Position numbers and translations under genes: made by a program. The notes beneath the pieces are model-generated. The model saw only the letters and a program-made list of their open reading frames with translations, was not told the origin of the DNA and did no database searches. This document shows positions 22,808-33,699 of a DNA stretch of 64,000 bases, in pieces (the stretch's first letter is position 1; each line of letters starts with the position of its first letter). This DNA comes from Streptosporangium becharense (GTDB taxonomy: Bacteria > Actinomycetota > Actinomycetes > Streptosporangiales > Streptosporangiaceae), in the NCBI RefSeq assembly GCF_014204985.1, contig NZ_JACHMP010000001.1, positions 6,448,001 to 6,512,000 on the forward strand. Reading direction: 5' to 3'.

Positions 22808-25018
22808 TCAGCCGAGCAGCTTGCGGGCCGCCGCCTCGATCTCCGCCTCCGACAGCAGCACGTGCTTGGCCGCGTCGCCCAGCGGGATGAAGCTGTCGGC
22901 CGAGGTCACCCGGGCGACCCGGCCGGTGAAGCCCGCGTCGAGCAGTTCGGCGACGATGCCCTCGGAGACGCCTCCGGTGCGGCGGGTCTCGTCGGCGATC
23001 AGCACGTTGCCGGTCAGCTCCGCGGCGCGCAGCAGGTCGTCCACCGGCAGGGGGGACAGCCAGCGCAGGTCGAGCACCCGGCAGCTGTGCCCCTCGGCGG
23101 TGAGCCTGACCGCGGCGCGCAGGCTCATCCGCAGGCCGTTGCCGAAGGTCACGATGGTCAGGTCGCGGCCGTCCCCGTAGCTGCGGGCCCGCCCGATCGG
23201 GACGTGCGTCTCCGCCCAGCGGGCCGGGGGGACGTACGGTGCGAGCCAGCCGTTGTCGCCATCCTCGAACATGTCGCGGGTGTTGTACAGGGCGATGGGC
23301 TCCAGGAAGACGCACACGCTGCCGTCGGCGCGGGCGGCGGCCAGGCATGTGCGCAGCATCGAGGCGGCGTCGTCGGGCCTGGCGGGGGAGGCCACCACCA
23401 GGCCGGGGATGTCGCGCAGCGCGGCGACGGAGTTGTCGTTGTGGAAGTGGCCGCCGAAACCCTTCTGGTAGGCGTAGGAGGCCACGCGCACCACCATCGG
23501 GTTGCGGAAGGCGCCCCGGGAGAAGAACGAGAGCGTCGCACCTTCGCCGCGGATCTGGTCGAGCGCGTTGTGCAGGTAGGCCAGGTACTGGATCTCGGGC
23601 ACCGGCAGCAGACCGGAGACCCCCGCGCCGAGAGCCAGGCCGAGCACGGCCTGCTCGTCGAGGTGGGTGTCGAACACCCGGCTCAGCCCGAAGCGCTTCT
23701 GCAGGCCCCGGGTGACGCCGTAGACGCCGCCCTTGCGCGCGACGTCCTCCCCGAAGACCAGCATGTCCGGGTGGGCGGCCAGCGCGTCGGCGAGGGTGCG
23801 GTTGACGGCTTGGGAGAGGGTGAGCGGCCCCTCCTGCTCGGGCAGCCGCTCGGCGAACACCCGCGCGCGCGACCCGGAGACCACCGCGGCGGACACGGCG
23901 ACGGCCTCGGGCCTGCGGGGGGCCAGCGGCTCCATGATGTCGACGGCGGAGACCAACCTCGGCCGCCGCGAACTCTCCAGGGCCATCTTGAACAGGTGCT
24001 CGCGGGTCGTCTCGTAGCGGAGCAGCACCTCGTCGGGGGTGGTCAGTCCGGCCTCGACGAGCAGCCGGGCGGTCGCGACGAGCGGGTCGCGCTCCAGGTC
24101 GGCGTTGATCTCACGCCTGGTCCGGTAGGACGACTCCACGTCGGAGCCCGCGTGCCCCATCAGCCGGACGGTGCCGACGCGCAGCAGGACCGGGGCGCGG
24201 TGCGTGCGGACGTGCTCCACGGCGGCCAGGGCGGTGTCGTACACGTCGGGGAGGTCGCAGCCGTCGGCCTCGAAGTAGCACAGCAGCGGATGGTGGGAGG
24301 ACTCCACCCAGCCGTTCGGGGTGCGCACGCTGATGCCGAGCCCGTTGTCCTCGCAGACGAACAGGATCGGCAGCGCCAGCCCCTGGTGGGAGCCGTAGGC
24401 GGCGGTGTTGAAGCCGGTCAGGGCACTGGCGTGGTTGACCGAGGCGTCACCGAGGCTGCAGACCGCGACGGCGTCGGCCGGCCACGGGCCCGGCACGCCG
24501 AGCCGGCGGACGCGCTCGATGGCGAAGGCCACGCCCACCGCGCGCGGCAGGTGGCTGGCGATGGTGGAGGTCTGCGGGATCACCGCCAGGTCGGGGTGGC
24601 CGAAGACCTTGTGCCGCCCGCCCGCGATCGGTTCCTCGGCCGCGGCGGTCAGGCCGAGCAGCACGTCGCGCAGCCCCTCCTCGGGCAGCCGCCCCGCCAT
24701 CGCGGACCGGGTCAGGTAGAAGGCGCCCGAGCGGTAGTGCAGCAGCGCGGGGTCGGTGGTGCGCAGCACGGAGGCGATCGCGGCGTTGCCCTCGTGCCCG
24801 GCCGATCCGATGGTGTAGAAGCCCTGGCCCTGCTCACGCAGCCAGCGGGCGGTGACGTCGAGAAGCCGGCTGCCCAACTGGAACTCGAACAGCTCCCGGC
24901 AGCGGGCCCCCGTCAGGCCCGTGCCCTCTCGAACGGGCAGGGAGGGATCGCGCGGCGCCCCGGGAGACAGGGCGGTCACGGCCTCGGTGAAGTGGGTTTC
25001 AACAGTGTCGCGCGCCAC
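22808..25018 (-). CDS. fused alpha-beta E1 component of a 2-oxoacid dehydrogenase
   Basis: The 736-residue protein joins an E1-alpha half (residues 1-370) to an E1-beta half (about 390-736). The thiamine diphosphate motif reads GDASVNHASALTGFN...CEDNGLG. The beta part begins SQAVNRTLADALAAHPDMLVFGEDVARKGGVYGVTRGL and ends with IADETRRTGGVSEGIVAEL. The order matches branched-chain or related 2-oxoacid dehydrogenases, which decarboxylate 2-oxoacids and pass the acyl group to a lipoyl E2. No E2 or E3 gene is next to it, so the complex must use subunits encoded elsewhere. The GTG at 25018 is 6 nt after CATAAT, suggesting a leaderless mRNA. The substrate is undetermined. Confidence 0.9.
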   Translation of the reverse strand: MARDTVETHFTEAVTALSPGAPRDPSLPVREGTGLTGARCRELFEFQLGSRLLDVTARWLREQGQGFYTIGSAGHEGNAAIASVLRTTDPALLHYRSGAFYLTRSAMAGRLPEEGLRDVLLGLTAAAEEPIAGGRHKVFGHPDLAVIPQTSTIASHLPRAVGVAFAIERVRRLGVPGPWPADAVAVCSLGDASVNHASALTGFNTAAYGSHQGLALPILFVCEDNGLGISVRTPNGWVESSHHPLLCYFEADGCDLPDVYDTALAAVEHVRTHRAPVLLRVGTVRLMGHAGSDVESSYRTRREINADLERDPLVATARLLVEAGLTTPDEVLLRYETTREHLFKMALESSRRPRLVSAVDIMEPLAPRRPEAVAVSAAVVSGSRARVFAERLPEQEGPLTLSQAVNRTLADALAAHPDMLVFGEDVARKGGVYGVTRGLQKRFGLSRVFDTHLDEQAVLGLALGAGVSGLLPVPEIQYLAYLHNALDQIRGEGATLSFFSRGAFRNPMVVRVASYAYQKGFGGHFHNDNSVAALRDIPGLVVASPARPDDAASMLRTCLAAARADGSVCVFLEPIALYNTRDMFEDGDNGWLAPYVPPARWAETHVPIGRARSYGDGRDLTIVTFGNGLRMSLRAAVRLTAEGHSCRVLDLRWLSPLPVDDLLRAAELTGNVLIADETRRTGGVSEGIVAELLDAGFTGRVARVTSADSFIPLGDAAKHVLLSEAEIEAAARKLLG

Positions 25019-25354
25019 AGCTCGATTATGTCCCTCCGGATGGATCCCGTCCGGACCTTGACGGGTTTGGTGTCACCGAGTCAACGGTCCGGTGCCGTCC
25101 AGGACGTCCTGCCCTTCCGGTAACACCATATAGATCCGAAAACCGGGCAGCTTCCCGCCGCACCGGTATTTCCTCCCCGCGCCATGCGCGTCCAGCCCAG
25201 GGGAACTCACCCGGCGGGTGGCGCCACTTGTTCTCCTTGTTCTCCGCCCGTTTTCGTACCGTCCCCCTTTCGGAGAGTGGCTTTGCCGTCCGCGGGGGCG
25301 GCGGCTGTCAGCATCGTCGGAGAACCGCGGTCGATCATTCGAACGGAGACGTAC

Positions 25355-25666
25355 ATGCTCGAAAAACTGATCCTGGCCGGTCTGGTGGCGGTCGCTCCGG
25401 CGGCGGTGCCCGTCACGTCACCGCCCGCGGTCACGGGTGCGCCGTGCCCGCCCTGGTCGCCCTGCGCGGCGGTGAACTGCGGCCCCGGGCGGATCTGTGT
25501 GCCGTCGCCCAAACAGTGCATCACCACGCCCTGCCCGCAGTACGAGTGCGTCGAACCGCGGCCGGCCGCGCGGCCGCTGCCCCCCTCCCGGCCGCTGCCG
25601 CATCCTTGGCCGTTGCCCCGCCCTTGGCCGCTGCCGGCGGAGACGGGGAACGTTCCGCTCGCGTGA
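25355..25666 (+). CDS. small secreted Cys/Pro-rich protein
   Basis: The 103-residue protein starts with a short basic/hydrophobic signal-like segment (MLEKLILAGLVAVAPAAVP). A compact Cys-rich module with seven Cys follows (CPPWSPC, AAVNC, GPGRIC, VPSPKQC, ITTPC, PQYEC) and then a Pro-rich tail with repeated (R)PLP(H/R)PWPLP units. The Cys spacing suggests a disulfide-bonded mini-domain. The tail could cross the peptidoglycan or mediate binding. The ATG has GGAG 7 nt upstream. I do not recognise the family; function unknown. The upstream gap 25019-25354 shows no other gene. Confidence 0.65.
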   Translation: MLEKLILAGLVAVAPAAVPVTSPPAVTGAPCPPWSPCAAVNCGPGRICVPSPKQCITTPCPQYECVEPRPAARPLPPSRPLPHPWPLPRPWPLPAETGNVPLA

Positions 25667-25727
25667 CTCCCGGAGCGCGTCCGGGGGCCGCCACCCGGTT
25701 GTTCTTCACTGCGACCGGGCTTATATC

Positions 25728-25744
25728 TATATATCCGATATATA
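25728..25744. promoter_or_regulatory. AT-rich 17-bp perfect inverted repeat
   Basis: TATATATC-C-GATATATA is a perfect 8-bp inverted repeat around one base. It lies in an AT-only island (about 25720-25746) within very GC-rich DNA, 62 nt after the secreted Cys-rich gene and 361 nt before the universal stress protein gene. It is most likely a regulator binding site or promoter core. The remainder of 25667-26104 shows no gene. Confidence 0.5.
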
Positions 25745-26104
25745 ACGGCAAGTCCGCTGGATCGTGAAGTCCGGGATCGCCGGATCCGGTCCGGACCCGA
25801 TCCTTGGACGAACCGTCGCCCGCCGCGCTGCTTTTCCTTTTCCGGTGTCCCGATCACAGTGTGATCCCGCCTGGCCCTTTCCTCGGCTTGACCGCCCGCC
25901 GCCGTCACCGGGCTTTGCGGCATCGGGGAACCGGATTCACCGGCGGACGTCCGGAGCCGCCGGCGGGGCACCCGGGACGCCGATCCCCCCGCACCGTCTT
26001 TGCCGGTGCCAGCCGTAAAACGAGGGAAGTCTTGTGAAAGGCCGTCTGGCACGACAGGTGGATCAGAGAAGTATGGAGGTGAGCGCCGCGGGAGAGGAGC
26101 CGCA

Positions 26105-26953
26105 ATGCGAGTACAGGACGACGAACGGCCGGTGGTGGTCGGATTCGACGGGTCGCCGGAGAGCCGGCGGGCTCTGCGCTGGGGCGCCGACGAGGCCCGG
26201 CTGAGGTTCCTCCCGCTGGTCGTCTGTCATGCCTGGCAGTGGCCCTACCACCTGGTCTCCATCACTCCCGGTGCCCCGGAGATCATGGAGCGCGTGGGCC
26301 GGCACGTCCTCGACACCGGCCTGGCCATGGCGCAGGACTTCGCGTCCCGGAGCCCGGTGCGGGGACGGCTGGTGGAGGGGTCGGCTGCGGGTGCCCTGGT
26401 GGGGGCGTCGGGTTCCGCGGAGATGGTCGTCATCGGACCACGCGGGGCGGGCGGGTTCCAGGAGTTGCGGATCGGCGCCACCACCGCCCAGCTCGTCGCG
26501 CACGCCCACTGCCCGGTCGCCGTCGTCAGGGAGCCGGTCCACCCGCGCGCGGACCGCGTGACGATCGGCGTGGACGGCGGGAACCTGGACCCGGCCGACC
26601 TCGGTCTCGCTTTCGAGGAGGCGAGACTGCGCAGGGCGGCGCTGCTGGTGATCTGCCTCTGCCCCGAGGGTACGGAGGACACCCGCCGGGCGGCCGTGCG
26701 CTTCCACACCAACCTCGGGGTGTGGGAGGAGAAGTACCCCCAGGTGAACGTGGAGACCGTCGTCGAGACGCGTCCGCATCCGGAGGTGCTGCGTCACGCG
26801 GCGGACCGCTCGGACCTGCTGATCGTCCCGAACCGGGAACGCGACGACCCGGCCGCCCTGCCCATCGGCCCGGTCTGCCAGGCGCTGTTGCGGGAGGCGC
26901 CGTGCACGCTCGTGGTCACCCCGTCGCACGTCCCGCCCATGGCCGGGCGATGA
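26105..26953 (+). CDS. tandem-domain universal stress protein
   Basis: The 282-residue product carries two USP folds. The first (residues 8-142) has the start VVVGFDGSPESRRALRWGADEA and an ATP-loop-like GPRGAGGFQELRIGATTAQLVAHAHCPVAVVR (the G-x2-G-x9-G-S/T pattern). The second (155-270) starts VTIGVDGGN and ends APCTLVVTP but lacks the glycine loop. Such proteins are common in actinomycetes under hypoxia or stress. GAGGAG sits about 5 nt before the ATG. It converges on the TetR gene; a TetR operator copy lies just past its stop codon. Confidence 0.9.
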   Translation: MRVQDDERPVVVGFDGSPESRRALRWGADEARLRFLPLVVCHAWQWPYHLVSITPGAPEIMERVGRHVLDTGLAMAQDFASRSPVRGRLVEGSAAGALVGASGSAEMVVIGPRGAGGFQELRIGATTAQLVAHAHCPVAVVREPVHPRADRVTIGVDGGNLDPADLGLAFEEARLRRAALLVICLCPEGTEDTRRAAVRFHTNLGVWEEKYPQVNVETVVETRPHPEVLRHAADRSDLLIVPNRERDDPAALPIGPVCQALLREAPCTLVVTPSHVPPMAGR

Positions 26954-26958
26954 GTCAT

Positions 26959-26974
26959 GTTAGCAATTATTAAC
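26959..26974. promoter_or_regulatory. TetR operator copy at the 3' end of the repressor gene
   Basis: GTTAGCAATTATTAAC fits the GTTA-N8-TAAC pattern found twice between the TetR gene and the liu operon. It overlaps the TetR stop codon (26970-26972), an unusual place, about 620 bp from the main operators. It could support looping or be incidental. Confidence 0.45.
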
Positions 26975-27560
26975 TCTGGACGGAGGCCAGTGCCGCACGT
27001 GCCATGCCCCGCAGCAGTTCGGCCATCGCCGCGGGCGGCAGTTCGCCCGCGCTGTGCGGGGTGGAGTTGAGCAGCCCGAAGACGGCGTGCGTCGCGGCCC
27101 GCAACCGGGGCGGCGGGCAGCCCGGGTAGAGCTCGCTCAGCACGGTCACCCACTCCTCGACGTAGAGCCGTTGCAGCCGGCGGATCCGCCGCCGGGCCGG
27201 CTCGGGGACGCTGCCCAGTTCGCGGTCGTGCACCGTGATCAGTGCGGGATGGCCGAGCGCGAACTCGACATGCCCCTCCAGCAGGGAGTCCAGTGCCCGT
27301 TCTGCGTCGGGTGCCTCGGTCACCCGGAGGGTCGCCGAGGTGTGCAGCCGCTCGCTGACGTCGAGCAGCATCTCCGCGAGCAGTGCCTCCTTGCCGGTGA
27401 AGTGCCGGTAGAGGGCGGGGCCGGAGGTGCCGACCGCGCCGCCGATGTCCTCGATGGAGACGCCGTGGAAGCCGCGTGCCGCGAACAGCCCGGCCGCCGC
27501 GTCCAGGATCTCCGCGCGTCGCGACCGGCGGCTGCGGGTAGGGGGCTGAGCGGTTGTCAC
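26970..27560 (-). CDS. TetR-family repressor of the liu-type operon
   Basis: The 196-residue protein has an N-terminal TetR helix-turn-helix (RAEILDAAAGLFAARGFHGVSIEDIGGAVGTSGPALYRHFTGKEALLAEML) and a divergent helical C-terminal domain. It is transcribed away from the leucine-catabolism genes, with two operator-like palindromes between them, so it probably represses that operon and itself; an acyl-CoA ligand is likely but not shown. A TACCAT hexamer ends 6 nt before the GTG at 27560, suggesting a leaderless transcript; an upstream in-frame ATG at 27599 would fall inside the operator. Confidence 0.88.
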   Translation of the reverse strand: MTTAQPPTRSRRSRRAEILDAAAGLFAARGFHGVSIEDIGGAVGTSGPALYRHFTGKEALLAEMLLDVSERLHTSATLRVTEAPDAERALDSLLEGHVEFALGHPALITVHDRELGSVPEPARRRIRRLQRLYVEEWVTVLSELYPGCPPPRLRAATHAVFGLLNSTPHSAGELPPAAMAELLRGMARAALASVQS

Positions 27561-27581
27561 CCTCGCATGGTAGACGGTGAG

Positions 27582-27597
27582 GTTAATGATGACTAAC
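27582..27597. promoter_or_regulatory. TetR operator 1
   Basis: GTTAATGATGACTAAC, an imperfect palindrome (GTTA-N8-TAAC), lies 21 nt upstream of the TetR GTG start. It is repeated in inverted orientation 28 bp further on. It probably overlaps the divergent promoters. Confidence 0.65.
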
Positions 27598-27609
27598 ATC
27601 TGCGGTGGA

Positions 27610-27625
27610 GTTAGTGACCGTTAAC
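27610..27625. promoter_or_regulatory. TetR operator 2
   Basis: GTTAGTGACCGTTAAC is the inverted counterpart of operator 1 and lies 33 nt before the carboxyltransferase ATG. Its complement matches operator 1 at the outer bases and at the central GA/CTAAC positions, so both are probably bound by the divergent TetR protein. Confidence 0.65.
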
Positions 27626-27658
27626 CCAGCGGCGACGGAGCCGGGCGAGGGGGAGCGC

Positions 27659-29223
27659 ATGAGTGGCTGGCCGGTGTTGCGAAGCGCCTGTGATCCAGCG
27701 GGCGAGGGTTTCAAGCGCAACGCCGAGGTCAACGAGGGCCTTGCGGCGGAGCTGCGGGAACGGGTCGCGACCGCCGCGCTGGGCGGGCCGGAGAGGTCGC
27801 GCGCACGCCACGTCTCCCGGGGCAAGCTGCTGCCCCGGGACCGGGTCGACTCCCTGCTCGACCCGGGCTCACGCTTCCTGGAGCTCTCCCAGCTCGCGGC
27901 CAACGGGATGTACGGCGACGAGGCCCCCGCCGCCGGGATCATCACCGGTGTCGGCCGCGTCTCCGGCCGGGAGTGCGTGGTCGTCGCCAACGACGCCACC
28001 GTCAAGGGCGGCACCTACTACCCGATCACCGTCAAGAAGCACCTGCGGGCCCAGGAGGTCGCCCTCCACAACAACCTGCCGTGCGTCTACCTGGTCGACT
28101 CCGGAGGGGCCTTCCTGCCCAGGCAGGACGAGGTCTTCCCCGACCGCGACCACTTCGGCCGGATCTTCTACAACCAGGCCACCATGTCGGCGCGGGGCAT
28201 CCCGCAGATCGCCGCCGTCCTCGGCTCCTGCACCGCCGGAGGCGCGTACGTCCCGGCGATGAGCGACGAGGCGGTGATCGTCCGGAACCAGGGAACGATC
28301 TTCCTGGGCGGTCCGCCGCTGGTGAAGGCCGCGACCGGTGAGGAGGTCAGCGCCGAGGAGCTCGGCGGCGGCGACCTGCACGCCCGGGTCAGCGGCGTCA
28401 CCGACCACCTGGCCGACGACGACCGCCACGCGCTGCGGATCGTCCGCGACATCGTCTCCACCTTTGCGCCGCGTCCCCCCTGCCCGTGGGAGCGCGTCCC
28501 GGCGCAGGAGCCGGCGCACGACCCCCGGGACCTCTACGGGATCGTCCCTGCCGACACCCGCACGCCGTACGACGTCCGCGAGATCATCGCCCGCGTCGTC
28601 GACGGCAGCAGGTTCGGTGAGTTCAAGGCCGAGTACGGGCCCACGCTCGTCACCGGGTTCGCCCGCATCCACGGTCACCCCGTGGGGATCGTCGCCAACA
28701 ACGGCATCCTGTTCGCCGAGTCCGCGCTCAAGGGAGCGCACTTCATCGAGCTGTGCGACCGCCGCAACACCCCGCTGGTCTTCCTGCAGAACATCAGCGG
28801 GTTCATGGTCGGCAAGGCGTACGAGGCGGGCGGCATCGCCAAGCACGGCGCGAAGATGGTCACCGCCGTCGCCTGTGCCCGGGTGCCCAAGTTCACCGTC
28901 GTCGTCGGCGGCTCGTTCGGGGCGGGCAACTACGCCATGGCCGGGCGGGCGTACTCGCCCCGGTTCCTGTGGATGTGGCCGAACGCGCGCATCTCCGTGA
29001 TGGGCGGCGAACAGGCCGCCAACGTGCTGTCCACGGTGGGCGACGCCGACCCCGGCGCCATCCGCGCGCAGTACGAGGAGCAGGGCAACCCCTACTACTC
29101 CACCGCCCGCCTCTGGGACGACGGGGTCATCGACCCCCTCGACACCCGAACCGTCCTGGGCCTGGCCCTGTCCGCCTCGGCCAACGCCCCCCTCGACCCC
29201 GTCGGCTACGGCGTCTTCCGGAT

Positions 29224-29227
<4 letters not shown>
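27659..29227 (+). CDS. methylcrotonyl-CoA carboxylase beta (carboxyltransferase) subunit
   Basis: The 522-residue protein matches biotin-dependent acyl-CoA carboxyltransferases of the methylcrotonyl-CoA type. It has both carboxyltransferase halves, with [77 protein letters not shown] and [32 protein letters not shown]. With the biotin carboxylase encoded next it carboxylates 3-methylcrotonyl-CoA in leucine breakdown. The ATG at 27659 has GGGGGAG upstream; a GTG at 27605 would place the operator within the gene. It is first in a four-gene operon. Confidence 0.92.
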
Positions 29228-31280
<2,053 letters not shown>

Positions 31281-31281
<1 letters not shown>

Positions 31282-32234
31282 TGCGCGAGCCGTACGCGGT
31301 CACCGCGGCGGGGCTTCCCGAACGGGTCACGGTCTACGAGGTCGGGCCGCGCGACGGGCTGCAGAACGAGGCCGCGGTGGTCCCCGTCGAGGTCAAGGCC
31401 GAGTTCGTCGCCCGGCTCGCCGCCGCCGGGCACCGCGTGATCGAGACCACCAGCTTCGTCCACCCCGCATGGGTGCCCCAGCTCGCCGACGCCGCGGAAC
31501 TGCTCACCCGGGTGGAACGGATGCCCGGGGTGCGTTACCCGGTGCTGGTGCCCAACGAGCGCGGTCTCGACCGGGCGCTCGAACACGGTGTCGAGGAGAT
31601 CGCGGTCTTCGCCAGCGCCACCGAGACGTTCGCGCGCAAGAACCTGAACCGCACGCTGGAGTCGCAGTTCGAGATGTTCGAGCCGGTGGTCGCGCGGGCG
31701 CTGGGACACGGCCTGAGGGTGCGGGCGTACGTGTCGATGTGCTTCGGCGACCCGTGGGAGGGCCCGACGCCGGTCGGCCAGGTCGTCTCCGTGGGCCGCA
31801 GGCTGCTCGACCTCGGCTGTTTCGAGCTCTCGCTCGGCGACACGATCGGCGTCGGCACCCCCGGCCACGTCGTCGCGCTGATCGGCGCCTTCGGCGACCC
31901 CTCCCGGCTCGCGGTGCACTTCCACGACACCTACGGCCAGGCACTGGCCAACACCCTCGCCGCGCTGCGCGCCGGCGTGACCGTGGTGGACGCCTCCACC
32001 GGAGGCATCGGCGGCTGCCCGTACGCCGAGAGCGCCACCGGCAACCTCGCCACCGAGGACCTGGTCTGGATGCTGCACGGTCTCGGCGTCGAGACCGGCC
32101 TGGACCTCGCATCCCTGGTGGAGACCAGCACCTGGCTGGCGGCCGAGCTCGGCCGTCCCAGCCCTTCCCGGGTCGTCCAGGCGCTGGGCGTGAGCCCGGC
32201 ACGCCGCACGGCCGACCGAGACGTCAAGGAGTGA
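31281..32234 (+). CDS. hydroxymethylglutaryl-CoA lyase
   Basis: The 317-residue TIM-barrel protein begins ERVTVYEVGPRDGLQNEAAVV, the catalytic GPRDGLQNE motif of HMG-CoA lyases. It continues with ETTSFVHPAWVPQLADA and LAVHFHDTYGQALAN (metal-binding His pair), and GIGGCPYAESATGNLATEDLVWMLHGLG contains the active-site Cys. It splits HMG-CoA into acetoacetate and acetyl-CoA, the last step of leucine breakdown. The ATG at 31281 shares one base with the stop codon of the carboxylase alpha gene; GGAGG lies 7 nt upstream. Confidence 0.94.
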
Positions 32235-32236
32235 CC

Positions 32237-33424
32237 ATGCCCAAGCTGTCCGACGAGTACGAAGAGCTCCGCAAGACCGTCGAGGCGTTCGCCCGCGACG
32301 TGGTGGCCCCGGTCATCGGGGACCTCTACGAGCGTGAGCAGTTCCCCTACGACATCGTGCGGCGGATGGGCGAGATGGGGCTGTTCGGGCTGCCGATCCC
32401 CGAGGAGTACGGCGGCATGGGCGGCGACTACTTCGCGCTCTGCCTGACCCTGGAGGAACTGGCCAGGGTCGACTCCAGCGTGTCGATCACCCTGGAGGCC
32501 GCAGTCTCCCTCGGCGCGATGCCGATCTACCGGTTCGGCACGCCGGAGCAGCGCGCCGAGTGGCTGCCCCGGCTGGCCTCGGGTGAGATGCTGGGCGCCT
32601 TCGGTCTCACCGAGCCGGGCGGCGGCTCCGACGTGCCGGGCGGCATGCGGACCACGGCCGTGCTGGACGGGGACGAGTGGGTGATCAACGGCACGAAGGC
32701 GTTCATCACCAACTCCGGCACCGGCATCACCGGCGTGGTCGGCGTGGCCGCGATCACCGGCTACCGCGGTGAGGGCGGTGAGGCCCTTCCGCACGGCCGC
32801 GGGGGCAAGCCGGAGATCTCCACGATCCTGGTGCCCGCCGGCACGCCGGGCTTCACCGTCTCCAAGAAGTACTCCAAGGTCGGATGGAACTGCTCCGACA
32901 CCCGCGAGCTCTCCTTCGACGACTGTCGTGTCCCGGCCGCCAACCTGCTCGGCGAGCGAGGCCGGGGCTACGCGCAGTTCCTGCAGACCCTCGACGAGGG
33001 CCGCATCGCCATCGCCGCCCTCTCGGTCGGCCTGGCCCAGGGCTGCGTGGACGAGTCGCTGCGCTACGTCCGCGAGCGGCAGGCGTTCGGCCACCCCATC
33101 GGCCACTACCAGGCCATCCAGTTCAAGGTCGCCGACATGGAGGCCCGCACCCACACCGCCCGCCTGGCCTACTACCACGCGGCCGAGAAGATGCTGGCCG
33201 GCGAGCCCTTCAAGAAGGAGGCGGCCATCGCCAAGCTCGTCTCCAGCAACGCCGCCATGGACAACGCCCGTGACGCCACCCAGATCTTCGGCGGCTACGG
33301 CTTCATGAACGAGTACCCGGTCGGTCGCTTCTACCGCGACGCCAAGATCCTGGAGATCGGCGAGGGCACCAGCGAGGTGCAGCGCATGCTCATCGCCCGC
33401 GAGCTGGGCCTGTCCGGCCTCTGA
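32237..33424 (+). CDS. acyl-CoA dehydrogenase (isovaleryl-CoA dehydrogenase by context)
   Basis: The 395-residue flavoprotein has the acyl-CoA dehydrogenase signatures (GAFGLTEPGGGSD, QAFGHPIGHYQAIQFKVADM, ATQIFGGYGFMNEYPVGRFYRDAKILEIGEGTSEVQRMLIAREL). The Glu of GEGTSEVQ is at the short/medium-chain catalytic position rather than the shifted position of some isovaleryl-CoA dehydrogenases. That leaves the exact substrate open, although the operon (MCC and HMG-CoA lyase) points to isovaleryl-CoA. AAGGAG precedes the ATG at 32237, 2 nt after the lyase stop. The gap 33425-33699 to the convergent DUF5685 gene holds no gene I can support. Confidence 0.9.
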   Translation: MPKLSDEYEELRKTVEAFARDVVAPVIGDLYEREQFPYDIVRRMGEMGLFGLPIPEEYGGMGGDYFALCLTLEELARVDSSVSITLEAAVSLGAMPIYRFGTPEQRAEWLPRLASGEMLGAFGLTEPGGGSDVPGGMRTTAVLDGDEWVINGTKAFITNSGTGITGVVGVAAITGYRGEGGEALPHGRGGKPEISTILVPAGTPGFTVSKKYSKVGWNCSDTRELSFDDCRVPAANLLGERGRGYAQFLQTLDEGRIAIAALSVGLAQGCVDESLRYVRERQAFGHPIGHYQAIQFKVADMEARTHTARLAYYHAAEKMLAGEPFKKEAAIAKLVSSNAAMDNARDATQIFGGYGFMNEYPVGRFYRDAKILEIGEGTSEVQRMLIARELGLSGL

Positions 33425-33699
33425 ACCACGCGTACCCGACGTGACCGCGGCACCCCGCCGCAGGACGGCCCGGGTCGCGGGGTGGTTCCGGCCCCGAGGC
33501 GGCGGACCGGGGCGTGAGGCCGCACCCCGGATCGGCGGTCGCGGGGCCGCCGCTTACGGAGGCGCGGGCCGCCGGCGGAACGATCACCGTCCTTGCCGGC
33601 GGCCCCATGGAAAGCGCTTGTCGCCGGTTGTGGGAGTCACGTCGCGGGCGCCCGCGCGTTCCACCGGCCGGAACACCCGATCGCGGCCCGCGCCGGAGA

